DNA from: DATDPM01 sp963841995
GTDB taxonomy: Bacteria; Pseudomonadota; Alphaproteobacteria; DATDPM01
Length of the DNA stretch: 64,000 nt
Reading direction: 5' to 3'
NCBI GenBank assembly: GCA_963841995.1
Contig: CAWJEX010000011.1
Span: 106,818-170,817, forward strand
Made by a program: the position numbers and the translations under genes. Positions within the stretch are counted from its first letter, which is position 1. The number at the start of each line of letters is the position of its first letter. This document shows, piece by piece, positions 45,841 to 53,969 of this stretch. A model generated the notes under the pieces. That model searched no databases. It was not told where the DNA came from and was given only the letters and a program-made list of their open reading frames with translations.

Positions 45841-46404
45841 TGTCAGCCGCTCCTTCCGGTTCGGCCTGCACACGATTCCAACGCGTCTTCGTGTCGAATG
45901 CGTGGCACGCCCCGGCTCCCCTTGGTTGATGCTTTCAAACCTCCGTGAGATGTCCTCTTTAACAAGCGATTTAGCACCCGCCATTTCCTTTCGCATCTGC
46001 AAAAAGTAACGGCTTTGGGGCCGGCAATAACGCACCGGCCATCCACCACACCCATGAAATGTCTTTTGTAACCCCCGCGTGCGCGCCCAGCGCCACGCTG
46101 ATTTGACAGCAGTGTAACGCGATCCGTGCTTTTCCCAAAGCGTTCAATCATCGCAGTACCCGCAAGACTATCCAAGAATGGCCATGTTTGCGTGGCCATG
46201 CAGCCACAATCGGAGAAGAAGGTTAGCGCGTGAGATTGTCGTGCATGAACCGGCGTTCATTTTTGCGCCAAGGCGCCGAAGGAGAAAGGATTTGCGTCTA
46301 CAAAATATGACAGTCGCGGCGTCAGCACTCGAGGCCGCCCACTGCCATGCCCGACCGCACGTTTCGGTCTTGCAGCTTGGCTCTTGCTCCGCCAAGCTTG
46401 TCTC
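45841..46404. other. 564-nt intergenic region upstream of prkA
   Basis: This gap between divergent prkA and GNAT genes has only weak overlapping frames without family similarity. It contains two inverted repeats, GGCCGG/CCGGCC (46019-46040) and ATGGCCA/TGGCCAT (46178-46199). It probably holds the regulated promoter of the prkA operon in a long leader. I found no convincing sigma-54 or EcfG-type promoter by eye. Confidence 0.5.
46019..46040 (-). promoter_or_regulatory. Hairpin in the prkA leader
   Basis: A perfect 6-bp GC stem (GGCCGG with CCGGCC) and a 10-base loop. On the prkA strand it is followed 14-20 bases later by TTACTTTTTG. It could be an attenuator-like element or chance; it lies about 180 bases before the prkA start. 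Confidence 0.3.
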
Positions 46405-46950
46405 ATGACTGCTCGTGATTTCCTGATCCGTGAAGCCCGCCTTGGCGATGCTATGGCGATCGCGCGCATCTATATAGATTCTTGGCGCGACACCTATGCC
46501 GGCATTCTGCCCGCGCGCGGGCTGCTCGGCATGGATATCGAGCGCCAGGCCGCGCGCTGGCGTTCAGCCATTGCCATGCCGGGGCGCGAAGCCGTGCTAG
46601 TTGCCGAAAGCTATAAGGAAACGATCCTTGGCATGACGAGTTTGGGCCGGGCGCGTGACTCGGATCTGGGATTTGGCGGCGAGATTTACACGCTCTACGT
46701 CGATCCGATGGCGACCGGAAAAGGCATCGGACGTGCTCTTATGCATGCGGGCTTTGAAACGCTCTGCGAGCGCGAGTTCGGCGGCTGCCTCATCTGGGCG
46801 CACGCGCAGAACCCGGCGCGGTTCTTCTATCAGGCGATGGGCGGCAAACTGGTGGCCGAACGAGTCACCAGCATGATGGGCATGTCAGTGCCTGAAGTGG
46901 CGTTCGGCTGGAAAAAGCTCGCGCTCGCCGAAGCGAACCGCGCGCCTTAA
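46405..46950 (+). CDS. GNAT family N-acetyltransferase
   Basis: A 181-residue GNAT protein. The opening FLIREARLGDAMAIARIYIDSWRDTYAGILP is typical of the group (shown in the first 38 residues), followed by EIYTLYVDPMATGKGIGRAL with the acetyl-CoA-binding Q/R-x-x-G-x-G/A-like loop. The end carries NPARFFYQAMGGKLVAER. Substrate unknown. ATG 46405 fits the family start; a longer reading would begin inside low-similarity sequence. It converges with the histidine phosphatase, overlapping by four bases. Confidence 0.9.
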   Translation: MTARDFLIREARLGDAMAIARIYIDSWRDTYAGILPARGLLGMDIERQAARWRSAIAMPGREAVLVAESYKETILGMTSLGRARDSDLGFGGEIYTLYVDPMATGKGIGRALMHAGFETLCEREFGGCLIWAHAQNPARFFYQAMGGKLVAERVTSMMGMSVPEVAFGWKKLALAEANRAP

Positions 46951-47498
46951 TCGTCGTCCGCGTCTTTGGCAGATGAAAGGTCTTTCGGCCGGACAAAATC
47001 GGCCAGACGGCCTACACCGGGCTTGATTGAGTTCCAGCTTTCTCCGCGGAAATTGAGCACCGCCAGCGCACCGGTGGGAAATTTCTGGGCCATCACCTCG
47101 GCAAACTTGCGCCCGGCTGCTGACTTAGGAGGCGCCGCGAGCGCCAGCGCCAGCTGCTCCATTCCCGGATTGTGACCGACCAATAGTAGCGGCGATGCCG
47201 GCGCCCCGCGCACTGCCGCAAGCAGATTTGGCCACGGCGCGAGATAGAGCGTGTCCTGGTAACGCACCTCTGGCGTCGTTTCGAATGAACGCAAAAGAAT
47301 TTTCAATGTCTCACGCGTGCGCGCTGACGTCGAGCACAACACCAGCGCTGGCACGTAACCTTTCTCGCGCATGTGGCGGCCCATCAAGGAAGCCGCCATG
47401 CGGCCGCGGTCGTTCAACTGCCGTGCATGATCGCCACGCCCGGAGGCAGCTTTCGAGCGATCCGATTTCGCATGTCTCAGCAGCAGCAATCTTTGCAT
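46947..47498 (-). CDS. SixA-type histidine phosphatase family protein
   Basis: A 183-residue member of the small histidine phosphatases. The catalytic RHA motif lies at the start (LLLRHAKSD, the phospho-His), and the second His is in LLVGHNPGMEQL near residue 108. The size and K-S-D after RHA match SixA/PHPT-like alphaproteobacterial proteins. SixA removes phosphate from Hpt or phosphotransferase proteins; a role towards the histidine kinase at 36 kb is speculative. Confidence 0.9.
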   Translation of the reverse strand: MQRLLLLRHAKSDRSKAASGRGDHARQLNDRGRMAASLMGRHMREKGYVPALVLCSTSARTRETLKILLRSFETTPEVRYQDTLYLAPWPNLLAAVRGAPASPLLLVGHNPGMEQLALALAAPPKSAAGRKFAEVMAQKFPTGALAVLNFRGESWNSIKPGVGRLADFVRPKDLSSAKDADDD

Positions 47499-47606
47499 CG
47501 AATAAGGTTAGCAAATGGCGCGATGGCATGCACGGCGGGTTTCAGCTTGACCTGAAAAGCCTTGAACCCTATCGCTTAGCCAGGCGGAGCGCATGGAGAC
47601 AGTACC

Positions 47607-48059
47607 ATGTCGGAACATCATGCAACGGTGGTCTGGCGGCGGGCCAGCGCCGATTTCACCTATGACAGTTACAACCGCGGCCATGAATGGCGCTTCAAAG
47701 GCGGCGTCACAGTTCCCGCTACGGCAGCGGTCGCGTATCGCGGCGACGCCGACCGCGTCGATCCCGAAGAGGCCTACGTCGCCTCGCTGTCGAGCTGCCA
47801 CATGCTGACTTTTCTCGCCATTGCCGCGCGCAAGCGGCTGGGCGTGGATTCCTACGAAGACGATGCCGTGGGCTATATGGAGAAAAATTCCAAAGGCAAG
47901 CTCGCCATCACGCGCGTCATGTTGCGCCCGCGCGTGCGCTTTGCGCCTGGCATCGCGGTATCGCGCGCCGATCTCGACGCCATGCACCATGTCTCGCACG
48001 CCGAATGCTTCATCGCCAATTCGGTGACCACCGAGATTGATGTCGAGCCTCAGTTCTGA
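47607..48059 (+). CDS. OsmC family peroxiredoxin-like protein
   Basis: A 150-residue OsmC/Ohr-fold protein. Two conserved cysteines are present, Cys64 in SLSSCHMLTFL and Cys134 in SHAECFIANSV, so thiol-peroxidase activity towards organic hydroperoxides is expected. The first of three plus-strand genes (OsmC, ApaG, FolE), the second starting four bases after its stop. Confidence 0.93.
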   Translation: MSEHHATVVWRRASADFTYDSYNRGHEWRFKGGVTVPATAAVAYRGDADRVDPEEAYVASLSSCHMLTFLAIAARKRLGVDSYEDDAVGYMEKNSKGKLAITRVMLRPRVRFAPGIAVSRADLDAMHHVSHAECFIANSVTTEIDVEPQF

Positions 48060-48062
48060 ACC

Positions 48063-48452
48063 ATGTACGAAGAAACCACCCGCCATATCCGCGTAGCGGT
48101 AGAGCCGAGCTTCCTCGACGATCAATCCGAGCCGGACGAACATCGCTATCTTTGGACCTATCGCATCGTGATCGAGAACCGCGGGCCCGACGCCGTGCAG
48201 CTGCTCTCGCGCTATTGGCGCATCACGGACGCACGGGGGACTGTGCGCGAGGTGCGGGGTGCCGGCGTGATTGGCGAGCAGCCGGTGATCGCGCCCGGCG
48301 AATGCTTTGAATACACTAGCGGGGCGCCGCTGGAGACGCCCTCGGGCTTCATGCAGGGCAGTTACCGCATGCGCGCGGCGCATGGCGAATTCGATGTCGG
48401 CATTCCGCTTTTTGCGCTCGACAGCCCTTACGAAACACGCCGGATACATTAA
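48063..48452 (+). CDS. apaG: ApaG protein
   Basis: A 129-residue ApaG, a small fibronectin-III-like beta-sandwich. The blocks are YRIVIENRGPDAVQLLSRYW, TDARGTVREVRGAGVIGEQP and GSYRMRAAHGEFDVGIPLF (each in sequence). In enterobacteria apaG sits with ksgA and apaH and has been linked to Co2+/Mg2+ homeostasis; the molecular role is unsettled. It follows OsmC almost directly. Confidence 0.95.
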   Translation: MYEETTRHIRVAVEPSFLDDQSEPDEHRYLWTYRIVIENRGPDAVQLLSRYWRITDARGTVREVRGAGVIGEQPVIAPGECFEYTSGAPLETPSGFMQGSYRMRAAHGEFDVGIPLFALDSPYETRRIH

Positions 48453-48491
48453 ATATTGATCGGAAACCCTTAGAACGGCATACACTCCTTC

Positions 48492-49136
48492 ATGGCCAAT
48501 GGACCAAAACGCCGCTTTGCCGTGACCAGCGCTTCGCCCGCTCAGGCCCAACGCCCCAGCCGCAAGGAAGCGGAGGACGCTGTGCGCACGCTGCTCCGTT
48601 GGACGGGCGACGACCCCGCGCGCGAGGGGCTTGCCGAAACGCCGGAACGCGTTGTGCGTGCCTATGAGGACTGGTTCTCGGGCTATGCCGAAGACCCTGA
48701 GGCTTTTCTTGCACGCACTTTCGAGGAAGTGGACGGCTATGACGAGATCATCGTTTTACGCGACATCCGTTTCGCCTCGCATTGCGAGCACCATCTGGCG
48801 CCCATCATAGGGCGCGCCCATATCGGCTATCTGCCCAACCGCAAGGTGGTCGGTATTTCCAAGCTCGTGCGTGTGGTTGAGGTCTATGCGCGCCGGCTTC
48901 AGGTGCAGGAAAAGATGAACGCGCAGATCGCCAATTGCATCCAGCACGTGCTGGAGCCCAAAGGTGTGGCGGTGGTGATAGAGGCGACGCACCAATGCAT
49001 GACCACACGCGGGGTGCACAAACCAGGCGTGGTGATGGTGACATCGAGCATGCTGGGCGAATTCCGCAAGAATCCGCTGACGCGGCGCGAATTCCTCGCC
49101 ATCATCGGCAATCCGACCTCCAGCATGGACGATTAG
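48492..49136 (+). CDS. folE: GTP cyclohydrolase I
   Basis: A 214-residue FolE, the first enzyme of tetrahydrofolate synthesis (GTP to dihydroneopterin triphosphate). Zinc ligands are visible in FASHCEHHLAPIIG (Cys and His) and HQCMTTRGVHKPG (second Cys). The segment LSKLVR-like GISKLVRVVEVYARRLQVQE is intact. A 31-residue N-terminal extension precedes the family core. It converges with the next gene, overlapping by four bases. Confidence 0.96.
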   Translation: MANGPKRRFAVTSASPAQAQRPSRKEAEDAVRTLLRWTGDDPAREGLAETPERVVRAYEDWFSGYAEDPEAFLARTFEEVDGYDEIIVLRDIRFASHCEHHLAPIIGRAHIGYLPNRKVVGISKLVRVVEVYARRLQVQEKMNAQIANCIQHVLEPKGVAVVIEATHQCMTTRGVHKPGVVMVTSSMLGEFRKNPLTRREFLAIIGNPTSSMDD

Positions 49137-49672
49137 GGCGCCACCAGATCGCCGAACTGGACGCGGATTTCGCGTCTCATTCTCTGATCGAAACTATCGG
49201 CTGCGAGCTCGAGCACTTTGGCATAGGCAGCATCGAGATCATCAAGCGAGGCGCTTTGCGCCACCGTGGCCGTGGCCACCGCTTCGGCCGTGGCGCTGGC
49301 GGCACGGTGCGGCGTTTCATACTCAAGCCGCGCTTTGAGATGCGCGATCAGCTTGCGGTCCTGCTGGTCCTTGAACATGGCGCTGAAGCCATGCTCGACC
49401 GGTAATTTTTCCACATCGATCGAGGCATCGAGAATAATGAACCGCACGGGTAGGCCGTTGCCGGTAAACGCCAAATTGTCGCGCGCCCAGTGTTCCAGCA
49501 CCGAAGAAGGCTTGGGGCTATGGCGTTCCGCATCCGCATCGGAAATAGGCAAGGAATGATCTTCCACGCCGACACCAATGGCATCAAGCCGGATAGGCGC
49601 TTCCGCTTCAGCGGGCGCGCACCAGCCCAGCAGCAACGCCGTGGCCATACCTGACAACACCAAACGATACAT
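49133..49672 (-). CDS. Exported hypothetical protein
   Basis: A 179-residue protein I do not recognise. It has a signal peptide (residues 1 to about 24, ends AEAEA). A polar domain with VRFIILDASIDVEKLPVEHG follows, and a helical C-terminal half rich in Ala and Glu with DDLDAAYAKVLELAADS. Cys18 lies in the signal but the lipobox is poor. It follows Hsp33 by 12 bases and probably belongs to the argD-hslO transcript. Confidence 0.7.
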   Translation of the reverse strand: MYRLVLSGMATALLLGWCAPAEAEAPIRLDAIGVGVEDHSLPISDADAERHSPKPSSVLEHWARDNLAFTGNGLPVRFIILDASIDVEKLPVEHGFSAMFKDQQDRKLIAHLKARLEYETPHRAASATAEAVATATVAQSASLDDLDAAYAKVLELAADSFDQRMRREIRVQFGDLVAP

Positions 49673-49684
49673 CGTCGTTTCTCC

Positions 49685-50629
49685 TCAATGGTTTTTCGCC
49701 AATGCTTGCGGGGAAAATTCGTAAACCGCGCCGCAGAACTCGCATTTCGCGCGCACCACGCCGTCGTTGTCGGCCAGATCGGCAAGTTCGGCCGCGTCGT
49801 AGGATTTAAGCACCGACGACACCTTCTTCGCGCTGCAGCCGCAATGAAAGCGCAAGGGCTCGGCCGCGTGCACGCGAACTTCGTCTTCGTGAAACAGGCG
49901 CCACAGCACGTCTTCCGCCGCTACTGCGCTATCGAGCAACTCGTAATCTTCCAGCGTCTCGAGAAACAGCGCGATACGCCGCCAATCGTCGGACGCACGC
50001 ACATCGCGCTCGGTTTCGGGCATCGCCTGCACCATCAGACCCCCTGCGCACCACCCATTATTACGCTTGCCGGATACCGAAGTTCCTGCACGGTAGATGG
50101 GCCCGGCCGCCAGCCTGAGCGCGGTGGCCAGCTGTTCGGACTGATCGAAATAAACCTCGGCCGAAGCGGCCAATCCATTTGCCGCCAACGGCACGATGCC
50201 TTGATAGGCGTTCACGCCGGGCTTGGGCTCGATGGTGATGGCGAGCACGCCATCGCCAGCGAGCGCCGTGAAATCGGCGCCAGGCTCAAGCGTGGCAAAG
50301 CGCGCCTCATCGAGCCGCGCATAACCGCGTAAGCCGCCGCCAGTGAAGAAATCCGACACCACCAGATTGAGCGCGCCGTCGCTTTTGGTTTGCACGCTCA
50401 TGCGCCCCGCCTGCTTGAGCGAGGAGCCAAGAAGGGCCGCGAGCGTCAGCGCTTCACCAAGCGTGCGTTGCGCAGTCTCGGGCAAGGGATGCGCTGCGAG
50501 CGCGCGCGTCGTCACCGCGTCGAGCCGCACCAGCCGCCCGCGCATGCCAAGATCGGGCAGATCGAATGGCAGCACAAAATCGGCTGGCGGCGCGGGCGTA
50601 TAGCGGCGCTTGCCGCCACGCGCCGTCAT
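49685..50629 (-). CDS. hslO: Hsp33 redox-regulated chaperone
   Basis: A 314-residue Hsp33. The N-terminal domain has the conserved stretch GRMSVQTKSDGALNLVVSD and the core with GVLAITIEPKPG. The C-terminal zinc-redox switch has both Cys pairs, FHCGCSAKK (CxC) and CEFCGAVY (CxxC). Oxidation of these releases zinc and activates holdase activity. Its start overlaps the end of argD by four bases. Confidence 0.95.
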   Translation of the reverse strand: MTARGGKRRYTPAPPADFVLPFDLPDLGMRGRLVRLDAVTTRALAAHPLPETAQRTLGEALTLAALLGSSLKQAGRMSVQTKSDGALNLVVSDFFTGGGLRGYARLDEARFATLEPGADFTALAGDGVLAITIEPKPGVNAYQGIVPLAANGLAASAEVYFDQSEQLATALRLAAGPIYRAGTSVSGKRNNGWCAGGLMVQAMPETERDVRASDDWRRIALFLETLEDYELLDSAVAAEDVLWRLFHEDEVRVHAAEPLRFHCGCSAKKVSSVLKSYDAAELADLADNDGVVRAKCEFCGAVYEFSPQALAKNH

Positions 50630-51813
50630 ACGGCCTTCCTTGCGGCCTCGAAGCTGGCGCAGGTCGTGGTCAACGCCGCCATCGCCTCGTCGAGATGGCT
50701 TTCGTTGACGATGAGGGGCGGCGCCAAGCGGATGACATTTTCGGTTGCGCCAACTGCCAGCATGAAGTTGTCGCGCAGGCGCGAAAGAAATTCGGCGCTG
50801 GGCACGTTGAGCTTGAGCCCGAGCAACAGGCCCTGCCCGCGCACTTCGGCGATTACCCCCGGATGTTCAGCCGGCAGCATCGAGAGCTGCTGCTGGAAAT
50901 GGCCGGAGATGCGCCGCACGTGCTCGAGAAATGTCGGCGCCAGCATGACATCAAGCACGGCATTGCCCACCGCCATAGCGAGCGGATTGCCGCCATAGGT
51001 CGAGCCATGGCTGCCGATTGTCATTCCCTTGGCCGCACGCTCGGTGGCAAGACACGCGCTTAACGGAAAGCCGCCGCCGATGCCTTTGGCCACCGCCATG
51101 ATGTCGGGGGTAACGCCCGCCCATTCATGGGCGAAAAGTTTTCCTGTGCGCCCCATGCCGGTTTGCACTTCGTCGAAGATCAGCAGGATGTCCTTCTGGT
51201 CACAGAACTGGCGGAGCTTTTTGAGAAAACCGTCTGGCGGGGTGCGAACGCCCATTTCGCCCTGGATAGGTTCGATCAAAATGGCGGCTGTGGCGGGGCT
51301 GAAAGCGTTTTTCACCGCCTCGAAATCGCCAAATGGCGCTTGGTCGAAGCCGTCCACTCTGGGCCCGAAACCTTCCAGATATTTCGCGCTACCTCCGGCC
51401 GCGATCATGGCCAGTGTGCGGCCATGGAAAGCGCCTTCGAAAGTGATAATGCGCCAGCGTTCAGTGGCCCCGTTCGCATAGTGATATCTGCGCGCCATCT
51501 TGACCGCGCATTCCACCGCCTCTGCACCCGAATTGGCGAAGAACACCGTGTCGGCGAAGGTTGCTTCGGTCAGGCGTTTGGCGAGGCGTTCCTGTTCGGG
51601 AATGCGATAGAGATTGGAGGTGTGCCAGAGCTTTTCGGCCTGCCCGCGAAGGGCCGCCACCAGATGCGGATGCGCGTGGCCCAGCCCGTTGACCGCGATG
51701 CCGGAGCCGAAATCGAGATAACGCTCGCCCTTGTCGTCGAACAGGTAGGGCCCGTCGCCGCGCTCAAAGGCGATGTCGGCGCGGGCATACGTGGGCAGCA
51801 CCGGCGCAATCAC
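50626..51813 (-). CDS. argD: Acetylornithine/succinylornithine aminotransferase
   Basis: A 395-residue PLP-dependent class III aminotransferase of the ArgD type, acting in arginine synthesis. Motifs include GSGIAVNGLGHAHPHL near the N-terminus and FANSGAEAVECAVKMAR. The PLP Asp is in LIFDEVQTGMGRTGKLFAHE and the PLP Lys in AVAKGIGGGFPLSA. It starts the minus-strand argD-hslO-hypothetical unit and diverges from gcrA. A succinyl-diaminopimelate role cannot be excluded, as ArgD often serves both. Confidence 0.9.
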   Translation of the reverse strand: MIAPVLPTYARADIAFERGDGPYLFDDKGERYLDFGSGIAVNGLGHAHPHLVAALRGQAEKLWHTSNLYRIPEQERLAKRLTEATFADTVFFANSGAEAVECAVKMARRYHYANGATERWRIITFEGAFHGRTLAMIAAGGSAKYLEGFGPRVDGFDQAPFGDFEAVKNAFSPATAAILIEPIQGEMGVRTPPDGFLKKLRQFCDQKDILLIFDEVQTGMGRTGKLFAHEWAGVTPDIMAVAKGIGGGFPLSACLATERAAKGMTIGSHGSTYGGNPLAMAVGNAVLDVMLAPTFLEHVRRISGHFQQQLSMLPAEHPGVIAEVRGQGLLLGLKLNVPSAEFLSRLRDNFMLAVGATENVIRLAPPLIVNESHLDEAMAALTTTCASFEAARKAV

Positions 51814-52001
51814 GCAAAACTCCTTTGCCTCAGCGCCTTAGCGCCGCCTGGAAGGCGCGTCTTATCAGCCGGGGCGGCAGAATGGGTCAAGCGTGGCGCA
51901 ATCGACTCAGCTTGTGGAAAAGGCCTTGAAGGCGCGTGGCACTTATTGTGTCCATTTCTACCTCTGCTACGATATGTAGTGGAAATAAGGGGGATGCACC
52001 C

Positions 52002-52442
52002 ATGGGCTGGACAGAAGAACGGGTTGAGCAGCTCAAGACGCTTTGGACCGAAGGGCTGAGCGCGAGCCAGATCGCGCGCGTCATGGGCGGCGTCACGCGC
52101 AATGCCGTCATCGGCAAGGTGCACCGGCTCGGCCTTGCGGGGCGAGCGACATCCACCCGCTCGGAGCGCCCGCGCATTTCCATGCCGCGCCAGCACATCG
52201 TGCGCGCGGCACCTGAGCCCGAAATCGTGGAGCAGGAGCCGCTGACGCTGGAAGACGGCAGCCACGCCAATGTGCTGACGGTGAACGACCGCATGTGCCG
52301 CTGGCCCATCGGCGATCCCGCCGACAACGCCTTCCATTTCTGCGGCCGCAAGCCGAAAGACGGCTCGCCCTATTGCGAGGCGCATGCGCGCAAGGCCTAT
52401 CAGCCGCAAAGCGCTCGCAGGGATCGCCGCGCCGCGGGCTGA
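52002..52442 (+). CDS. gcrA: GcrA cell cycle regulator
   Basis: A 146-residue GcrA. The N-terminal HTH begins MGWTEERVEQLKTLWTEGLS and continues with ARVMGGVTRNAVIGKVHRLGL. The C-terminal RNA-polymerase-binding part carries CRWPIGDP and HFCGRKPKDGSPYCEAH with conserved Cys. GcrA binds sigma-70 and favours promoters methylated by CcrM at GANTC. AGGGGG lies nine bases before the ATG. One GANTC site (GACTC) lies at 51904, about 98 bases upstream. Confidence 0.96.
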   Translation: MGWTEERVEQLKTLWTEGLSASQIARVMGGVTRNAVIGKVHRLGLAGRATSTRSERPRISMPRQHIVRAAPEPEIVEQEPLTLEDGSHANVLTVNDRMCRWPIGDPADNAFHFCGRKPKDGSPYCEAHARKAYQPQSARRDRRAAG

Positions 52443-52448
52443 GGTCAG

Positions 52449-53186
52449 CTAAGCGCCGAAGGTTTCGTCGAAAGAATAACCGGCCGAGCGCACGGTGCGG
52501 ATGGGATCGCGCTCGCCATCGGCGACGAGGGCCTTGCGCAAGCGCCCAACATGCACGTCGACCGTGCGCGCCTCGACATAGACGTCAGAGCCCCACACGG
52601 TATCAAGCAATTGCTCGCGGCTGAAGACGCGCCCTGGAAACTGCATCAAGTGATCGAGCAAGCGGTATTCGGTCGGGCCCAAATGAATGTCACGGCCCGC
52701 GCGGCGCACGCGATGACTGCCGCGGTCCATGCTGATATCGCCGATCTGCACCACGTCTTCCGATAGGCCGGGCCGCACCCGGCGCATCACGGCGCGCAGG
52801 CGCGCCAGCAACTCCGTCATCGAGAACGGCTTGGTGATGTAATCGTCAGCGCCTGTGTCGAGTCCGCGTATGCGGTCGCTCTCCTCGCCGCGCGCAGTCA
52901 GCATGATGATCGGCACGTTGCGCAAGTCCATGCGCCCGCGCAGGCGGCGGCACACTTCGATGCCGGAAAGATGCGGCAGCATCCAGTCAAGGATAATGAC
53001 GTCGGGCTTGGCTTCGTCGGCGACGATGAGTGCTTCCTCGCCGTCGCGCGCCTCGAACACACGATAGCCTTCGCGCTCTAAATTATAGCGCAGTAGCGTG
53101 ATCAGCGCTGTTTCGTCTTCGACAATCAACACGCTGGGCACGAGGCTCGACCTAACTGCGAGGCTGACTTCTGGCACCGCGCTCAT
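52449..53186 (-). CDS. phoB: Phosphate response regulator PhoB
   Basis: A 245-residue OmpR-family regulator. The receiver has the phospho-acceptor Asp in VIILDWMLPHLSG (about residue 69) and Lys in DDYITKPFSM. The winged-helix domain follows, with REQLLDTVWGSDVYVEARTVDVHVGRLRKAL given here in parts (DTVWGSDVYVEARTVDVH). It is downstream of phoR and phoU, with which it forms one transcript (four-base overlap with phoU). It converges with gcrA only six bases away. Confidence 0.95.
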   Translation of the reverse strand: MSAVPEVSLAVRSSLVPSVLIVEDETALITLLRYNLEREGYRVFEARDGEEALIVADEAKPDVIILDWMLPHLSGIEVCRRLRGRMDLRNVPIIMLTARGEESDRIRGLDTGADDYITKPFSMTELLARLRAVMRRVRPGLSEDVVQIGDISMDRGSHRVRRAGRDIHLGPTEYRLLDHLMQFPGRVFSREQLLDTVWGSDVYVEARTVDVHVGRLRKALVADGERDPIRTVRSAGYSFDETFGA

Positions 53187-53899
53187 GATTTAGATTGAAA
53201 AGGAATGGGAGTGGTGGAGGTGACGTCGGCCTTGGGCCGCTCGTCGCGCAAATAATCACCGGTCACCATGTGATAGACAGTTTCAGCGATATTGGTGGCG
53301 TGGTCGCCGGCGCGCTCGATGTTCTTGGCCACAAACAGCAGATGCGTGCACAGCCCGATCATGCGCGGGTCTTCCATCATGTATGTGAGCAGCTCGCGGA
53401 ACAGGCTGTTGTAGAGCCCGTCGATTTCATCGTCATGCAGCCAGACCTGCTCGGCGGCCTTCGCGTCGCGGTTTGAATAGGAATCGAGCACAGCCTTAAG
53501 CTGCGCCAGCGTCTGGCGGCCCATGCGCGCGAGGCTTTGGGTGAGGCGGATCGGCGGCTCGCGGTTTAAGACAAGCGCGCGCTTGCCGATGTTCTTGGCA
53601 AGATCGCCGATGCGCTCGAGCTCGGCTGCGATCTTGATCGAGGCCAGCGTGTCGCGCAGGTCCACCGCCATCGGCTGGCGCAGCGCCAGCACCTTCAGCG
53701 CCTGTTCTTCCACCGTCTGCTGCAATTGATCGATGCGCGCGTCGGAGGTGACGGCCGCGTCGGCGAGCGATGTATCGCGCCTTGCGATGGCCTCGATGGC
53801 GTTGCCGAACTGGTTCTCGGTAAGCCCGCCCATCTGCGCAACCGCATTGGCCAGCGCCTCAAGCTGCTCGGTAAAAGATTTTACGATGTGCTCGCTCAT
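53183..53899 (-). CDS. phoU: Phosphate signalling regulator PhoU
   Basis: A 238-residue PhoU made of two three-helix bundles. The conserved block AELERIGDLAKNIGKRA (first bundle) and VAKNIERAGDHATNIAE (second bundle) carry the metal-binding E/DxxxD motifs. PhoU couples PstB to PhoR. It lies between phoR and phoB; no pstSCAB genes are present. Confidence 0.96.
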   Translation of the reverse strand: MSEHIVKSFTEQLEALANAVAQMGGLTENQFGNAIEAIARRDTSLADAAVTSDARIDQLQQTVEEQALKVLALRQPMAVDLRDTLASIKIAAELERIGDLAKNIGKRALVLNREPPIRLTQSLARMGRQTLAQLKAVLDSYSNRDAKAAEQVWLHDDEIDGLYNSLFRELLTYMMEDPRMIGLCTHLLFVAKNIERAGDHATNIAETVYHMVTGDYLRDERPKADVTSTTPIPFQSKS

Positions 53900-53969
53900 C
53901 GCCGCTCCTGGACCAGCCTCTTCGCCACAGCGTTGGCTAGGATGCTTCGGCCAATTCTCTGCGACAATT

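Noticed and set aside
45900..45935. TGGCACG suggesting a sigma-54 promoter near prkA
   Set aside because: It is on the strand opposite to prkA, and the downstream GC element is out of register.
46168..46408. Overlapping frames of about 75 codons on both strands upstream of prkA
   Set aside because: Composition is random, the frames mirror each other, and there is no ribosome site or recognisable motif.
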